Shown here: one piece after another, positions 31,139-41,304 of the stretch
Layout: each line of letters begins with the position of its first letter
Numbering within the stretch: the first letter of the stretch is position 1
Source of the DNA: Cherax quadricarinatus
Taxonomy: Eukaryota > Arthropoda > Malacostraca > Decapoda > Parastacidae
NCBI RefSeq assembly: GCF_038502225.1
Contig: NW_027195535.1
Span: forward strand, 106,761 to 170,760
Reading direction: 5' to 3'
DNA length: 64,000 bases
Made by a program: the position numbers and the translations under genes
Notes under the pieces: model-generated
What the model was told of the DNA's origin: nothing
Databases searched by the model: none
What the model saw: the letters and a program-made list of their open reading frames with translations, nothing else

Positions 31139-31315
31139 CGATCTCCATGGAGAATTCTTCCTCTAAGCCACACGTGTTGTAAGAGGTGACTAAAATGCTG
31201 GGAGCAAGGGGCTAGTAAGACCCCTTTCTTGTATAAATTACTAAATGTAAAAAGGAAAAATGTTATCTTTTTTGGGTCTCACTGCCTCGGTGAGAGGTGG
31301 CCTGTGTGTTAAAAA
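31139..31315 (+). mobile_element. SINE with an RTE-like 3' tail, in the MDN1 3'UTR
   Basis: The 5' body contains 'ggagaattcttcctctaagc', 'gtgttgtaagaggtgactaa' and 'gggagcaaggggctagtaag'. The 3' end 'tttgggtctcactgcctcgg' 'tgagaggtggcc' matches the RTE tail at 24855-24895. It sits between the stop codon and the poly(A) signal, so it should be transcribed as 3'UTR. Confidence 0.7.
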
Positions 31316-31402
31316 CATTGTGAATCAGTTAATGTTGCCCTCATAAGTTAAAACATGTTATATATTGACATTTAATTTTATATGTTGCCTTATTTTTTTG
31401 AA

Positions 31403-31408
31403 AATAAA
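31403..31408 (+). promoter_or_regulatory. MDN1: Probable MDN1 polyadenylation signal
   Basis: AATAAA, 286 bases after the stop codon and downstream of the SINE, followed by a T/G-rich stretch (tagttttgtttag). It is the first canonical hexamer after the stop. Confidence 0.6.
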
Positions 31409-31431
31409 ATGTTATGCTAAGTAGTTTTGTT

Positions 31432-31458
31432 TAGTAGTAGTAGTAGTAGTAGTAGTAG
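31432..31458 (+). repeat. (TAG)n microsatellite
   Basis: Nine consecutive tag units directly before the I-like LINE 5' fragment. It may be the tail or target repeat at which that element inserted. Confidence 0.85.
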
Positions 31459-31810
31459 GCTGATAAACACCAGCGATCCAGGAAGGTACTGCCATCCTTT
31501 CAAATGAGCGAAACTGATCCTCTTGTAATTTTTTTTGGCACGATTGCTGATCTTTTGTCTCTCATGACTTCTTTATGGGGGGATCTTTGCTGTGGTGAAA
31601 AGGCTTTTGGTCTGAGGAATTGGACCTTTGTCTTCTTCCGACTAAACCTAACTGCCCTCCACTCCCTTCCCTACCCCATCCTTCCCATTCCTTCTCCATT
31701 CCCCATCCCTCCCCTCTCCTTCCTTTCCTATTTTCGACCTTTGGGGTCCTCCCCTTCAGTATTCTAGCTCTTTGGTTGGGGGAAGGATGTCGATGTTGGT
31801 ACCATTCCAT

Positions 31811-31880
31811 AGAGTCCCTTGGTCACAGACTGGGCCGCGGGGGCGTTGACCCCCGAAACTCTCTCCAGGTAAACTCTCCA
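31811..31880 (+). mobile_element. CR1-like LINE 3' terminal fragment
   Basis: 'cttggtcacagactgggccg', 'cgttgacccccgaaactc', and 'tctccaggtaaactctccag' are the extreme 3' end and tail repeats of the CR1-like family. It lies within the I-like 5'UTR. Confidence 0.85.
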
Positions 31881-32099
31881 GGTGGTGGTGGTAGTTGCCA
31901 TGGAATCAGGATCTGGGGATGCTCTGATCCATCCTCTGGGGTTCGGGAGGGTGGCGTACAATGTGTTTGTGTGATTGATGTATCTTAAGAGGCTGCCTGT
32001 TGATTCAGGGAGGTGGTGTCCAAAGGAGGTATGCCTTGTGGCGGGTTTGTGACTGCCCTGTCTTTTGTCTGCTGAGGTGGCTCAGTGGATGTGAGGTTG

Positions 32100-32534
32100 A
32101 TAAATTAGACACGTGCAACTCTTGGGTATCTTTATTGAGGAAACGTTTCGCCACACAGTGGCTTCATCAGTCCATACAAAGGAGAATCTTGGAGAACAGT
32201 AGGAGAATGAGGTAATCAGTCCCTCAACCTTGAGTCGATGTGGTCAGTCCATCAATCTTGAATAGAATACGGCATACGTGCGGAGAAGGAGTTTATAAAC
32301 CGTAGGCAGGAGAGGTGCAGCAGTCATAGGTGGTGTCACATTTGTTCAATGTGGAAGTAGGTCATGCCCAAGAATTAGGCAAGCGAAGAATTCCCAAGTA
32401 TTAAGATCCCAAGAAGTTGCAGTGTCTGACAGGTTTGTAGATGAATGGTTCAGAGAACCGACATGTTGATAAATTAGACACATGTGCAACTCTTGGGTAT
32501 CTTTATTGATTCTCTGAACCATTCATCTACAAAA
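32100..32534 (-). mobile_element. Penelope-like element terminal repeat (435 bp)
   Basis: It is flanked by a perfect 12-bp target duplication (gatgtgaggttg, 32088-32099 and 32535-32546) inside the I-like 5'UTR. It holds two direct copies of 'gataaattagacac' plus 'gcaactcttgggtatctt' (32100 and 32467), and a 21-bp inverted repeat around the second (about 32437-32457 and 32509-32529). On the minus strand a hammerhead-like core lies at 32173-32139. No RT is encoded. Direct and inverted terminal repeats with a hammerhead are typical of Penelope-like retroelements; the family name is an inference from that layout. Confidence 0.65.
32139..32173 (-). ncRNA. Hammerhead-ribozyme-like motif
   Basis: Reading the minus strand: GGA, CTGATGA, A, then a perfect hairpin GCCAC-TGT-GTGGC, then GAAACGTTTCC. 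CUGAUGA and GAAA are the two invariant hammerhead core segments flanking stem II. GGA/UCC could form stem I, and the self-complementary ACGU could form stem III between two strands, as in dimeric hammerheads. One extra A between CUGAUGA and stem II departs from the canonical core, so activity is uncertain. Confidence 0.55.
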
Positions 32535-32722
32535 GATGTGAGGTTGCTATCCTGAATTGCCAATTTACCAGTGTGAAGGGTAGTGTAGGGCACAGGTTCC
32601 ACACTACATCTTCACTGAGGACCCTCTTGGGTGCAGAGGGGGATATACTTCCTTTCATTCCTCCTAGGAGGTACCCCTCCACATACTTTTTTTTTTCTTT
32701 TGGAAAAAAAAAAAGCTGTATC

Positions 32723-33010
32723 ATGGCATCCCATATCCATGAGTTTCCTCCTCCTGGACCCCTTTCTCCTGTGGCACCCCCTCACAACCCTGCCTCATTA
32801 TTAGACCATTCTTCAGACCTCTCTAACACCCTGGTACCTTCTCCAGGTAACATTTTGTTGCCTATCTCTGATACTGAAGTTCTGCTCGACTCTTGATACA
32901 TCTGACCTCTGCACGTCTTTAACCATGCCTCTGGCTTCTGTCCATACAGTACGATGATTTTCAGATCACCCACCCATCTCAGGATGCACCACCTCTGGTT
33001 CCCCATCTAG
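32723..33010 (+). pseudogene. I-like LINE ORF1 N-terminus (broken)
   Basis: The ATG at 32723 opens MASHIHEFPPPGPLSPVAPP followed by SLLDHSSDLSNTLVPSPG, closely parallel to the start of the intact ORF1 at 41304 (MAALVHEPTTPGPLLDTAPR, SSLDHSSDTPHASVP). A stop follows at about 32895. Only the disordered N-terminal segment is present; the nucleic-acid-binding domains are missing. Confidence 0.75.
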
Positions 33011-33275
33011 TTATCATAATCAAAACCTAAAGTGCTAAACCCAGGAGTCATTCATCGCTGCAAGGTAAGGTGTGTGAATTGTGTAATCCGCCTTGCTAGT
33101 TTCATATGAAGCATAAAGTATAATGGGTAGAATTGGTAAGGGTGGCGAGGGGTGCTAAAGGAAGTATAATCAAAGGTTGTGTAGTAAATCTGTTGCTGTC
33201 AAAGAGGGAGTCTGTGTCAAAGGTGGGGCTATCAGCTAGGAGGGAAGATAGTGTAAGCATGTTAGAGCGGTGACG

Positions 33276-34055
33276 TCAAAAGTAAATTGTGTGTTTGCCG
33301 ATAGACAAACTGAAATTGGAACCAGACAATTCACACAATGGAACTGAGCACCTCTCCATGATATACCCATGAGTGAGATGCGTGTGCCCAATGCAAAGAT
33401 GGGAAAATGTAGCCTCCCAACGAGGGCATCGATGATGATAAGAACAGGATCCTAAACTTAACGTGATAGAATGTAATTTGTTATGAATCAATTCAGATAA
33501 AGGGTTGCAAAAGTGGCTAGAGGTTACAGCAAAATAATCTGAGAATGGAATACCTCTGTATGAAACTGGAAGGTCATGTACTGGACAGCAGAGTCTGCCA
33601 GCTCATTGCCCTGAGCATCAACTTGACCAGGGACCCACAGAAAATTATATTTCTTTGCTTCTGCTAGAAATGCAGTACAACCAAAGTTGTATATGAAGAA
33701 CTAGGGGATTTGGCGAATTAAATTTTTTGATAGGTTGCAAAGCACTAAAATAGTCTGAGACTATTATAAATGTTGAGGTAAGCCTGGATGCAATACGGAT
33801 AATTGCTATGAGAACTACATACAGTTCAGCTGTGAAAATGCTAACCGAATCTAATAAATGACCTCGCACAACACTGTCTGGAAACTCTGCTGCAAACCTG
33901 ACACCAGAGGATTTAGAACTATCAGTGTAAACTGCAACAACATGAGAATGAGACTGGAGTGGTTGAGAAAAAGGGAGCGAGTAACAACTGTAGGTATTTG
34001 AGCTTTTGGCCACAGTAGTGGAGAAGAACAGACCTGAACTGTCGGAACCTCCCAA
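33276..34055 (-). pseudogene. I-like LINE RNase H and C-terminal region (old copy)
   Basis: Minus-strand frames 34055-33645 (HVVAVYTDSSKSSGVRFAAE, SIFTAELYVVLIAIIRIAS, FIIVSDYFSALQPIKKF) and 33491-33276 (HRCPRWEATFSHLCIGHTHL, THGYIMERCSVPLCE) match the RNase H and the region after it of the intact ORF2. The catalytic pattern D, E, D is partly visible, but frames are broken and the final Cys/His motif is damaged. RNase H in I-type LINEs removes RNA from the cDNA hybrid. Confidence 0.8.
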
Positions 34056-34275
34056 GGGGAAAGAAAAATTAGATGCTAGATGGACATATATGGGGCAATT
34101 GAAGAGAAGTCAAGAGCGAGTGGAGAGAGAGAAAAGGGACAGTAAACAGGGGCAATGAACATTTAATGGACCTCTACTATCCTGTATGCAGAAGGATCGT
34201 GAAGGTCATGACAGCTGACAAAATAATGGAAGCAGTGGGGATCACATCGATCAGTCTCTGCATATAGGCTCTTGA

Positions 34276-34430
34276 CCCCTCAAGGAAGGTTCCTTGATGT
34301 TGGTGAGGGGCTCTTGATCTAGGAAATTGGATCTATGCTCTGGTTCCCTGAATTAAACCTGAATACCTTCCACAGGCACTGCATAATCCTATGGGTTTAG
34401 TGCTCCCCCTTGATAATAATAATAATAATA
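34276..34430 (+). mobile_element. I-LINE-derived short element, copy A
   Basis: About 155 bp from cccctcaaggaaggttcctt to a (taa)n tail. It is flanked by ataggctcttgac / ataggctctcgac (13 bp, one mismatch), a target duplication within the old LINE. The first 60 bp resemble the young LINE's 5' end and the last 35 bp its 3' end (see findings). Confidence 0.8.
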
Positions 34431-34777
34431 GGCTCTCGACAGGGAAGGAGTGAAAAGCACCTTGATAATGGATGGGATCAAGTTTAGAAAAAGTTGTGGG
34501 AGAGGCCGCAGAATATATCTGGTCACCATAGTCTAGTTTTGATAAGATTAGATAAGCTGATGCAGTCGAAGTAGAGTTCAACAATCTGCCCAACATGATA
34601 GATGAACTAGGGCTTTAAGGAGGCTCAGCCTACTGGCAAGTTGCTTTCAGGTAGGTAATGTGAGGTTTCTGGGATATCCAGCAATCAGAAGGCTGAGAAA
34701 TTAGACCGTATCATGTTGAGGGTACAGGAGCTATACAGGTACAATGGAGTATCAGAGAGGCCATCTGGTGAAAAAAT

Positions 34778-34866
34778 AATCAAACCATACCACAGGCGGG
34801 GATGGAACCCATGATCAGTCATAAAACTTCAGACCGACGCGCTAGCCACTGGGCCAGCCGGCTACA
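34778..34866 (-). mobile_element. tRNA-derived SINE
   Basis: The minus strand reads agccggctggcccagtggct, agcgcgtcggtc (A-box-like TGGCCCAGTGG), then catgggttccatccccgcct (B-box-like GGTTCCATCCC) and tggtatggtttg. Spacing suits an internal pol III promoter. It is not a functional tRNA: there is no proper anticodon arm or acceptor pairing, and it continues into a SINE body. Confidence 0.65.
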
Positions 34867-35633
34867 AGAAGGTTAGCATAGGCACCACTGTGACCACAAA
34901 TGCAAGTTTTTACAGACGAATCTTCTTCCAGCATGGCATGACATTTGGTAATGCCGTATGGTTAGGGAGTTGAAGGAGATTTGGATGCAAGTGAAGTTGT
35001 AGATTTTGGAGAATAAAGGGTACTTGGCGTCGACTGGAGGAGGCTTATAGATGTTGGAACATGAGTGGGAAGGTGAAGTAGGGACAGTAAGAAATGATGG
35101 GGTTGGAACAACAGAACCCAGACTATAAAAGGATTAGACACACAGTCGACTCCAGAAGTAAGGGGCACAGGCAATTGTGGAAGCTGGCACCACTGAGGCC
35201 TGGGGCAGTGTAGTGATCCTGGAAGAGAGCCATGGGAGTCTCCCTTGGAGGCAGAAATGGGAAAATGCCATGATGTAAGAAAAGCCGTCTTTCTAAGTCA
35301 GCGGATCTCCCTTTCTCAAGAAAATCAGGCAATAGTGAGAATAGGCAGGGTGTGCCTCTTTGTAGGTAAAGCAAGAGGAAGCGTGGCCACAGGATGGACT
35401 ACTAAGGTCAGCTGCACCACAGACAGGGCATTCTGCCTGAATTATTATTATTATAATCAAAAAGAAGCGCTAAGCCACAAGGGCTATACAGCGCTGCAGG
35501 GTAGGGAAGGAAGCGAGGGTATTGGATGGCAGAAGGGAGGGGGGATGATCAGCAGGTTACAGAAAACAGCGGGGCAGGGGATAGTACGGGGGTAGAGGGT
35601 AGCAAGAGATTGAAGTAGAAAGGGCTGAAGGTA

Positions 35634-38600
35634 TCAGAATTTGTGAAGTAAGTCAGTTGTTGTCAAAAAGTCAATGAGAGAGTCCGGATGAAAGGTGGGT
35701 CCATCAGCGAGAAGGGAAGGTAAAGAGAGAGCAGCGGAGCGAAGACGACGACAGAGGTAAATTCTGCGTGCTCGTTGATAAAGTGGGCAGTCCAACAGAA
35801 TGTGGCTGACTGATAATGGAGCTTGGCAATTCTCACAGAGAGGAGCAAGACGCCTCTCCATGAGATATCCATGAGTAAGACGAGTATGGCCAATGCGAAG
35901 ACGGGAGAGAGTAGTCTCCCAACCTCGACACTGGTGATAAGAAGACGGCCAGTAACCTATACTCGGTTTAATAGATTGAAGTTTGTTGCCGAGCATAGTA
36001 GACCAACGTTGTTGCCAACGGGTGTGAAGGTGGGAAGATATTGCAGCAAAATAGTCCGTAAATGGAATACCTCTATAAGAAACTGGTAGGTCATGTACTG
36101 CTGACCGCGCAGCAGTGTCTGCCTGTTCATTGCCCTGTACGTCAACATGACCAGGGACCCAACAAAAAACAATATCTTTATGCTTGGTAAAGATGCGGCG
36201 TAGCCAAAGTTGGATACGGAGGACTAAGGGGTGAGGTGTATCAAATTTTTGTATAGCCTGTAAAGCACTAAGGGAGTCTGAGACAACCACAAATGATGAC
36301 ACAGGCATAGATGCAATACGGATAAGTGCTGTAAGGATGGCATATAATTCAGCAGTAAAAATACTAGCCGAAGATAGTAAATGCCCTTGTACGACGCTGT
36401 CCGGAAACACTGCTGCGAATCCTACGCCGTCAGAAGACTTAGAGCCATCTGTGTACACAGCAATGGCATGAGAATGAGAGTGAAAGTGGTCAAGAAAAAG
36501 AGAGCGGGAAGCGACCGTAGACAGTTGGGCTTTCGAGCAAGGGAGGGAGAAAGAACAGACTCGAACAGCTGGAACTTCCCAGGGGGGTAGGGAAAAGTGA
36601 GATGCTACATGTACATAGAAAGGTGGTAGTTGAAGAGAAGACAAGAGCGAATGAAGGCGAAGAGAGAAGGGACGGAGTAAACAGGGGCGGCGAACAAATA
36701 AAGAATGTCTACTAATATCAGTGACCATTCTATAAATGGAAGGATTGCGGAGATCATGAGAGCGTACATAGTAGCGCAGGCAATGGGCATCACGGCGATC
36801 GGATAAGGATGGAACGTTCGCTTCTGCATAGAGGCTCTCGACAGGGGAAGAGCGAAAAGCACCAAGGCATAAACGTAATCCTTGGTGATGAATGGGGTTA
36901 AGGCTAGAGAGAGTAGCAGGAGATGCCGCTGAATAGATCTGGTCACCATAATCAAGTTTCGATAAAATAAGGGTGGAATGTAGGCGAAGGAGGGTTCGAC
37001 GATCAGCTCCCCATGAAAGATGAGCAAGGGTTTTAAGAAGGTTCAGCCGGCTGTGACAAGTTGCCTTCAGAGAGGTAATGTGAGGTTTCCAGGATAACCT
37101 ACGATCAAAGAGGAGGCCCAGAAACTTGACTGTATCACGTTCAGGGATACGGGAGCCATAGAGGTACAAAGGATGATCGGAGATGACAGAGCGTCTAGTG
37201 AAAGTGATTTGGTGGGTTTTAGTGCTGGAAAATTTAAACCCACGTGTGGTGGCCCAATTGGAAACACGGTCGACTGCATGTTGGAGAGAAACTGTAATGA
37301 GGTGACAGTCAGCGCCTGCACAGGCAATAGCGAAGTCATCAACATAGAGTGATGACCAAATATTTGATGGAAGACTAGAGGCCAAATCATTAATAGCAAG
37401 GAGAAAAAGTGTTGTGCTCAGAACACATCCCTGGGGGACACCTTCAGCTTGGATAAAGTCCGGGGAGAGCACATTATTAACCCGAACACGGAAATGCCTG
37501 TCAGTTAAAAAGTTCTTAAGGAAGGATGGTAGATTGCCTCGAAGGCCTAAGGAGTGGGCTTGGGCTAAAATATTATACCTCCAAGTTGTGTCATATGCCT
37601 TCTCAAGGTCAAAAAATATGGCAATAACTGAGTGGTTATTCGCAAAGGCATTACGAACATACGTATCCAAGCGTAGTAAGGGGTCTATGGTAGAACGTCC
37701 CTTACGAAAGCCATATTGACGAGTGGAGAGACTGTTGTGTGTCTCTAAATACCACACTAAACGTCTATTTACTAGGCGTTCCATTACTTTGCAAACTGCA
37801 CTGGTAAGAGCAATGGGACGATAGTGGGAGGTTTCATGTCCCGTAGTGCCTGGTTTGCGGAAAGGGAGAACAATGGCGGATTTCCACAGCTGTGGAAGAA
37901 CTCCTTGTGACCAAATAAGATTGTAAAGGCGTAATAGGACTGCAAGGGCTGACTGATGTAAATGTTGTAGCATACGAATATGAATGTCGTCGGGCCCAGC
38001 TGCCGATGATCGACAAGCTGAGAGTGTTGCCTCCAGTTCTTGAAGTGTAAAAGGCACATTATACTGTTCTTCTCTGAGAGAAGAAAAGTCCAAGGGTGCT
38101 AACTCTCTGGCAGACTTTGAGGAAAGAAATGAGGGGCATAGATGGAGTCCCTGAGAAATACGGACCAGATGATTGCCAATTTCATTGGCAACATCTAGTG
38201 GGTTTGCTATATCAACACCGGCAACCCGCAGAACAGGAGCCGGGTCAGGAGAATATTTACCACTCAGTTTTCGTACTTTTTTCCAGACTGCACTCATAGA
38301 GGAAGCAGAGGTGATGGTGGAGACATAATCTCGCCAGCAAGTGCGTTTAGCATCACGGATGACACGGCGAGCGATCGCACGCTTCTGTTTAAAATCAAGG
38401 AGTCTCTCTGTGGTTCTATTGTACCGGTACCTGCCCCATGCAGCGCGTTTCAAACGTACTGCACGAGCACAAGCAGGAGACCACCAAGGCACGCATTTCT
38501 GAGAATGCCTGCCCGAAGTTTGGGGTATAGAATGAGAAGCTGCGGTGAAAACGGAGGACGAGAAGAGGTGTAAAAGCTCATCGATGGAGGACGAAGAAGG

Positions 38601-39334
38601 AACCTCTTTAAAAACAGTTAGGTGTGAGTAAAGGTTCCAATTTGCCCGATTAAATTGCCAGCGTGGGGTGCGAAGAGGTGGCGAATATGAAGGGGAAGTA
38701 AGAATGATTGGGAAATGATCACTGTCATGTAAGTCCGGGAGAACAGACCAAGTGAAGTCTAATGCGGCGGAGGAAGAGCAGACTGAGAGATCGATGCAAG
38801 AGAGAGTATGAGTCCGAGGATCAAAATGGGTGTGAGTACCTGTATTTAAAACATGGAGGGGGTGGGTGGCAAGAAAAGCCTCTAACTGAATTCCACGGGA
38901 ATCACAGTGAGACCCCCCCAGAGGAAATGGTGGGCATTAAAATCACCAAGTAACAGAATCGGTGGCGGTAATGACGAAACAAGGAAGGCAATATCCGGAA
39001 TAGATAATGCCCGAGAAGGAGAGAGATATAAAGAACAGAGCGTATACCACCTATGTAAGTGGATACGGGCTGCTGTGTAATGCAGCGAAGTATGAACAAA
39101 TAGCTGATGGTACGGAATATCAGTGCGGAGAAGAAGGGCACTTTCATTAAAGGTCCCATCAGGAAAAGGATCTGAAGAATACAATAAATTATAGCCTGAG
39201 ATGTGAGAAATAACAGCAGAGTGTAATTTTGGTTCCTGTAAGCAAACACCAACAGGGGCAAACTGGGAGAGTAACATCTGAAGCTCACCCCGATTACCCC
39301 TGAGGCCGCGTATATTCCACTGTAAATAGGCCAT
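35634..39334 (-). CDS. I-like LINE ORF2: endonuclease, RT, RNase H
   Basis: ATG at 39334 (MAYLQWNIRGLRGNRGELQM). Endonuclease: VCLQEPKLHS and LLLGDFNAHHFLWGG. There the frame breaks at a G7 run (38913-38919) and continues open in the next frame with the DSDHFP motif. From 38492 on, 952 codons: RT with FFDLEKAYDTTW (about residues 293-304 of that frame), GVPQGCVLS and SLYVDDFAIACAG; RNase H (about 679-795) with VYTDGSKSSDG, TAELYAIL, VVSDSLSAL and NEQADTAA, giving the D-E-D-D set; and a final CENC...H...C motif (about 886-902). It would nick DNA, copy RNA and remove it. One base more in the G run would make it one ORF of about 1,230 codons; an assembly error is possible. Confidence 0.88.
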
Positions 39335-39378
39335 GATTGGCAATGATAAAGATACTTGAAATCCGCAGGTAAGGGTTC

Positions 39379-41304
39379 CTACGGACTAGAGGGGTTAGAA
39401 AAGTCCACATGCGGAGGCAGTGGAAAACGTTCAAGCAGCGAAGGAACGGTGCGCTGTGAAGAAAGGAGTTGCGCAGATGGAGCAGAGGAGAGAGAAAGAG
39501 CGGAAGGTGGATCAGTGTCCATTGATGGTTTGGTCTCTGCAATATATTCAGAGATTGCTTCAAGTGTTTCGGAATTCAGAGATGTCGTATGGGAGACAAT
39601 ATTGGAAATGGTAGGGGGAGGATGAGTAAAGATTGGAACTGTATTGGACTGTACCAAGGTAGGGGGGGGCGAAAGGGTGGAGGGAACTGGAGAAGCGTGG
39701 CAGGGGACAGAAGAGGCAGGAACCTGGGAGGTGGCAGAAGAGGAAGAAACTTGGGAGGGAACAGGGGAGGAAGGTACAGTACGAGGAGGAGGGTGAACCT
39801 CTACACTTGTAACTGAGCCAGTGAGAGGGGAAGAACCAGGGACAGAGACAGGGAGGGTAAAATGAGGAGGTGGAAGATGGGTAGGAGGTGTTAACGGACC
39901 TTTTTTTGACTTTTGAGAAGTAGAGGGACGATTGGGAGGAGGTGTCGTACGAGGTCTCGTCGATACTGAGGCTTGTGAGAGAGAACTCGAAGAAGCGAGA
40001 TTAGACTGAGGCGTTGAAGTAGGGACGTCTGAGCCGAGGACAGCAAAAGGATTAGATACAGGAGTGACTATGGGAGAGGTAACCACAGAGGTGGGTGTAG
40101 AAGATGGGATACCAGAAGTGGGGGGACGTTTTGAAACACGGGAATAAGAAACACGTGGGAGTCTCCCTTGGAGGCGGAGATGAGAAACTGCCATGGCATA
40201 AGGGAGACCTTCTGTCTCTTTGAGGTAACGGATTTCCCGCTCGTTTAAATAGACTTGACAACGGCGAGAGTACGAAGGGTGAGCCTCATGACAGTTAAGG
40301 CAAGAGGGAGATCGATTGCAAGACGTATTAGAATGGTCATCGGCACCACAGACTGGGCATTCGGCGATAGATCTGCAATATTTCGCTGGATGGCCAAATC
40401 GCCAGCAATTTCTACACTGTTGTGGTGTAGGGATCACCTTTCGAACTTGTAACCGATGTCCTGCTATATAAACTGAGGATGGGAGTTCTCGGCTGTCAAA
40501 AGTTAAACGAGCCACATTGCTAGGGTATCGTCTCCGCCCGCGGGCAGGAAGAACGTAAGTGTCTACCTTGAGGATTGGGAGATCTTGGAGTTCCAGCTGT
40601 TCAAGAATGTCAGTGCCACATGTCTGGAAATTTTGTTGAACTATGGTATGGGGCAGAATGACGGTACCACTACAAGAATTGAGGGAATGATGTTTTTCAA
40701 GAGTGACAGGAACAGTATCGATATGGGAAAGACGAGAGAGCTCATGAGCCTGGGTAGCATTCTGTACGGTAATGATGCGCGTACCGCTCTTAAGAGCATG
40801 AAAAGAAATATCTTTACCAACATGGCGTAGGAGTGCCTTGCCAATACTATGGTCAGAAAGATAGGCAGTAGAGGAAGTCGGTCGTAAAGTGAAGAATTTA
40901 GTCCATTGTTCAGTCTGAAACTGAGCGTGGAAAGGTAGTGAAGGACGTGTCGATCGTTTCTGAGAAGAACGAGAAGGTGGAGAAGTATCATCAGCAGGTA
41001 ATTGTCGTTGGCGTTTAGGCGTGGGACCAGAGTTGGTCCGACGTGGAACGGGTCGGCGATTTGAAAATTGCCGCACCGTAGAGGGAGAGGCCGGAAGCAT
41101 AGTCAGAGGAGAGCGAAGGTCCGATAAATCGAAGGAGTCAGTCGAGGCCTCAGTACCTGAAGCAGGTGAGGAAACAGCACCGGCAATAGGTACAGAGGCA
41201 TGAGGAGTGTCTGAAGAGTGGTCCAAAGACGAGGCGGGGTCAGAACGGGGTGCGGTATCAAGAAGGGGCCCGGGGGTAGTAGGTTCATGGACTAGGGCTG
41301 CCAT
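39379..41304 (-). CDS. I-like LINE ORF1: gag-like zinc-knuckle protein
   Basis: Intact 641-codon frame, ATG at 41304, TAG just before ORF2. Residues 1-120 are Pro/Ser/Thr-rich and basic. Residues 135-290 form RRM-like modules (TKFFTLRPTSSTAYLSDHSI, LPILKVDTYVLP). Residues 297-349 carry three zinc knuckles: CRNCWRFGHPAKYC, CPVCGADDHSNTSC and CLNCHEAHPSYSRRC. Residues 400-600 are low-complexity Pro/Ser/Thr. Such proteins bind the element RNA and form the ribonucleoprotein that carries ORF2. It is expressed from the LINE's own mRNA, presumably from a promoter in the 5'UTR. It is not a host zinc-finger gene: its neighbour ORF2, the family copies and the 5'UTR all show LINE origin. Confidence 0.9.
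   Translation of the reverse strand: MAALVHEPTTPGPLLDTAPRSDPASSLDHSSDTPHASVPIAGAVSSPASGTEASTDSFDLSDLRSPLTMLPASPSTVRQFSNRRPVPRRTNSGPTPKRQRQLPADDTSPPSRSSQKRSTRPSLPFHAQFQTEQWTKFFTLRPTSSTAYLSDHSIGKALLRHVGKDISFHALKSGTRIITVQNATQAHELSRLSHIDTVPVTLEKHHSLNSCSGTVILPHTIVQQNFQTCGTDILEQLELQDLPILKVDTYVLPARGRRRYPSNVARLTFDSRELPSSVYIAGHRLQVRKVIPTPQQCRNCWRFGHPAKYCRSIAECPVCGADDHSNTSCNRSPSCLNCHEAHPSYSRRCQVYLNEREIRYLKETEGLPYAMAVSHLRLQGRLPRVSYSRVSKRPPTSGIPSSTPTSVVTSPIVTPVSNPFAVLGSDVPTSTPQSNLASSSSLSQASVSTRPRTTPPPNRPSTSQKSKKGPLTPPTHLPPPHFTLPVSVPGSSPLTGSVTSVEVHPPPRTVPSSPVPSQVSSSSATSQVPASSVPCHASPVPSTLSPPPTLVQSNTVPIFTHPPPTISNIVSHTTSLNSETLEAISEYIAETKPSMDTDPPSALSLSSAPSAQLLSSQRTVPSLLERFPLPPHVDFSNPSSP

Larger units (their letters stand above)
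31459..33010 (+). mobile_element. I-like LINE, 5'UTR and ORF1 start, plus strand
   Basis: Collinear with the reverse complement of 42038-41000: the 'gctcttggtctgagg'-type start (here 'ggcttttggtctgaggaatt' near 31606), a C/T-rich stretch, 'ggtggtagttgccatggaat', 'aaggaggtatgccttgtggc', and 'gatgtgaggttgctatcc', then an A-rich run and the ORF1 start at 32723. It is interrupted by a CR1-like tail (31811-31880) and a Penelope-like element (32100-32534). It ends abruptly at about 33010, where an opposite-strand copy of the same family begins. Confidence 0.8.

Noticed and set aside
31504..31767. An 87-codon plus-strand ORF ending in a Pro/Ser-rich tail
   Set aside because: It lies in the C/T-rich 5'UTR of the I-like LINE and does not correspond to any LINE or host protein.
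34778..34866. A functional tRNA gene
   Set aside because: A- and B-box-like motifs are present, but cloverleaf pairing and a 3' terminator are not convincing; it continues as a SINE body.
36605..39563. Several 90-140 codon minus-strand ORFs in other frames, and plus-strand ORFs opposite
   Set aside because: They are overlapping shadows of the 952-codon ORF2 and 641-codon ORF1 of the I-like LINE.
39379..41304. A host zinc-finger or RNA-binding gene
   Set aside because: Three CCHC knuckles of gag type, an immediately following EN/RT/RNase H ORF and several family copies show it is LINE ORF1.
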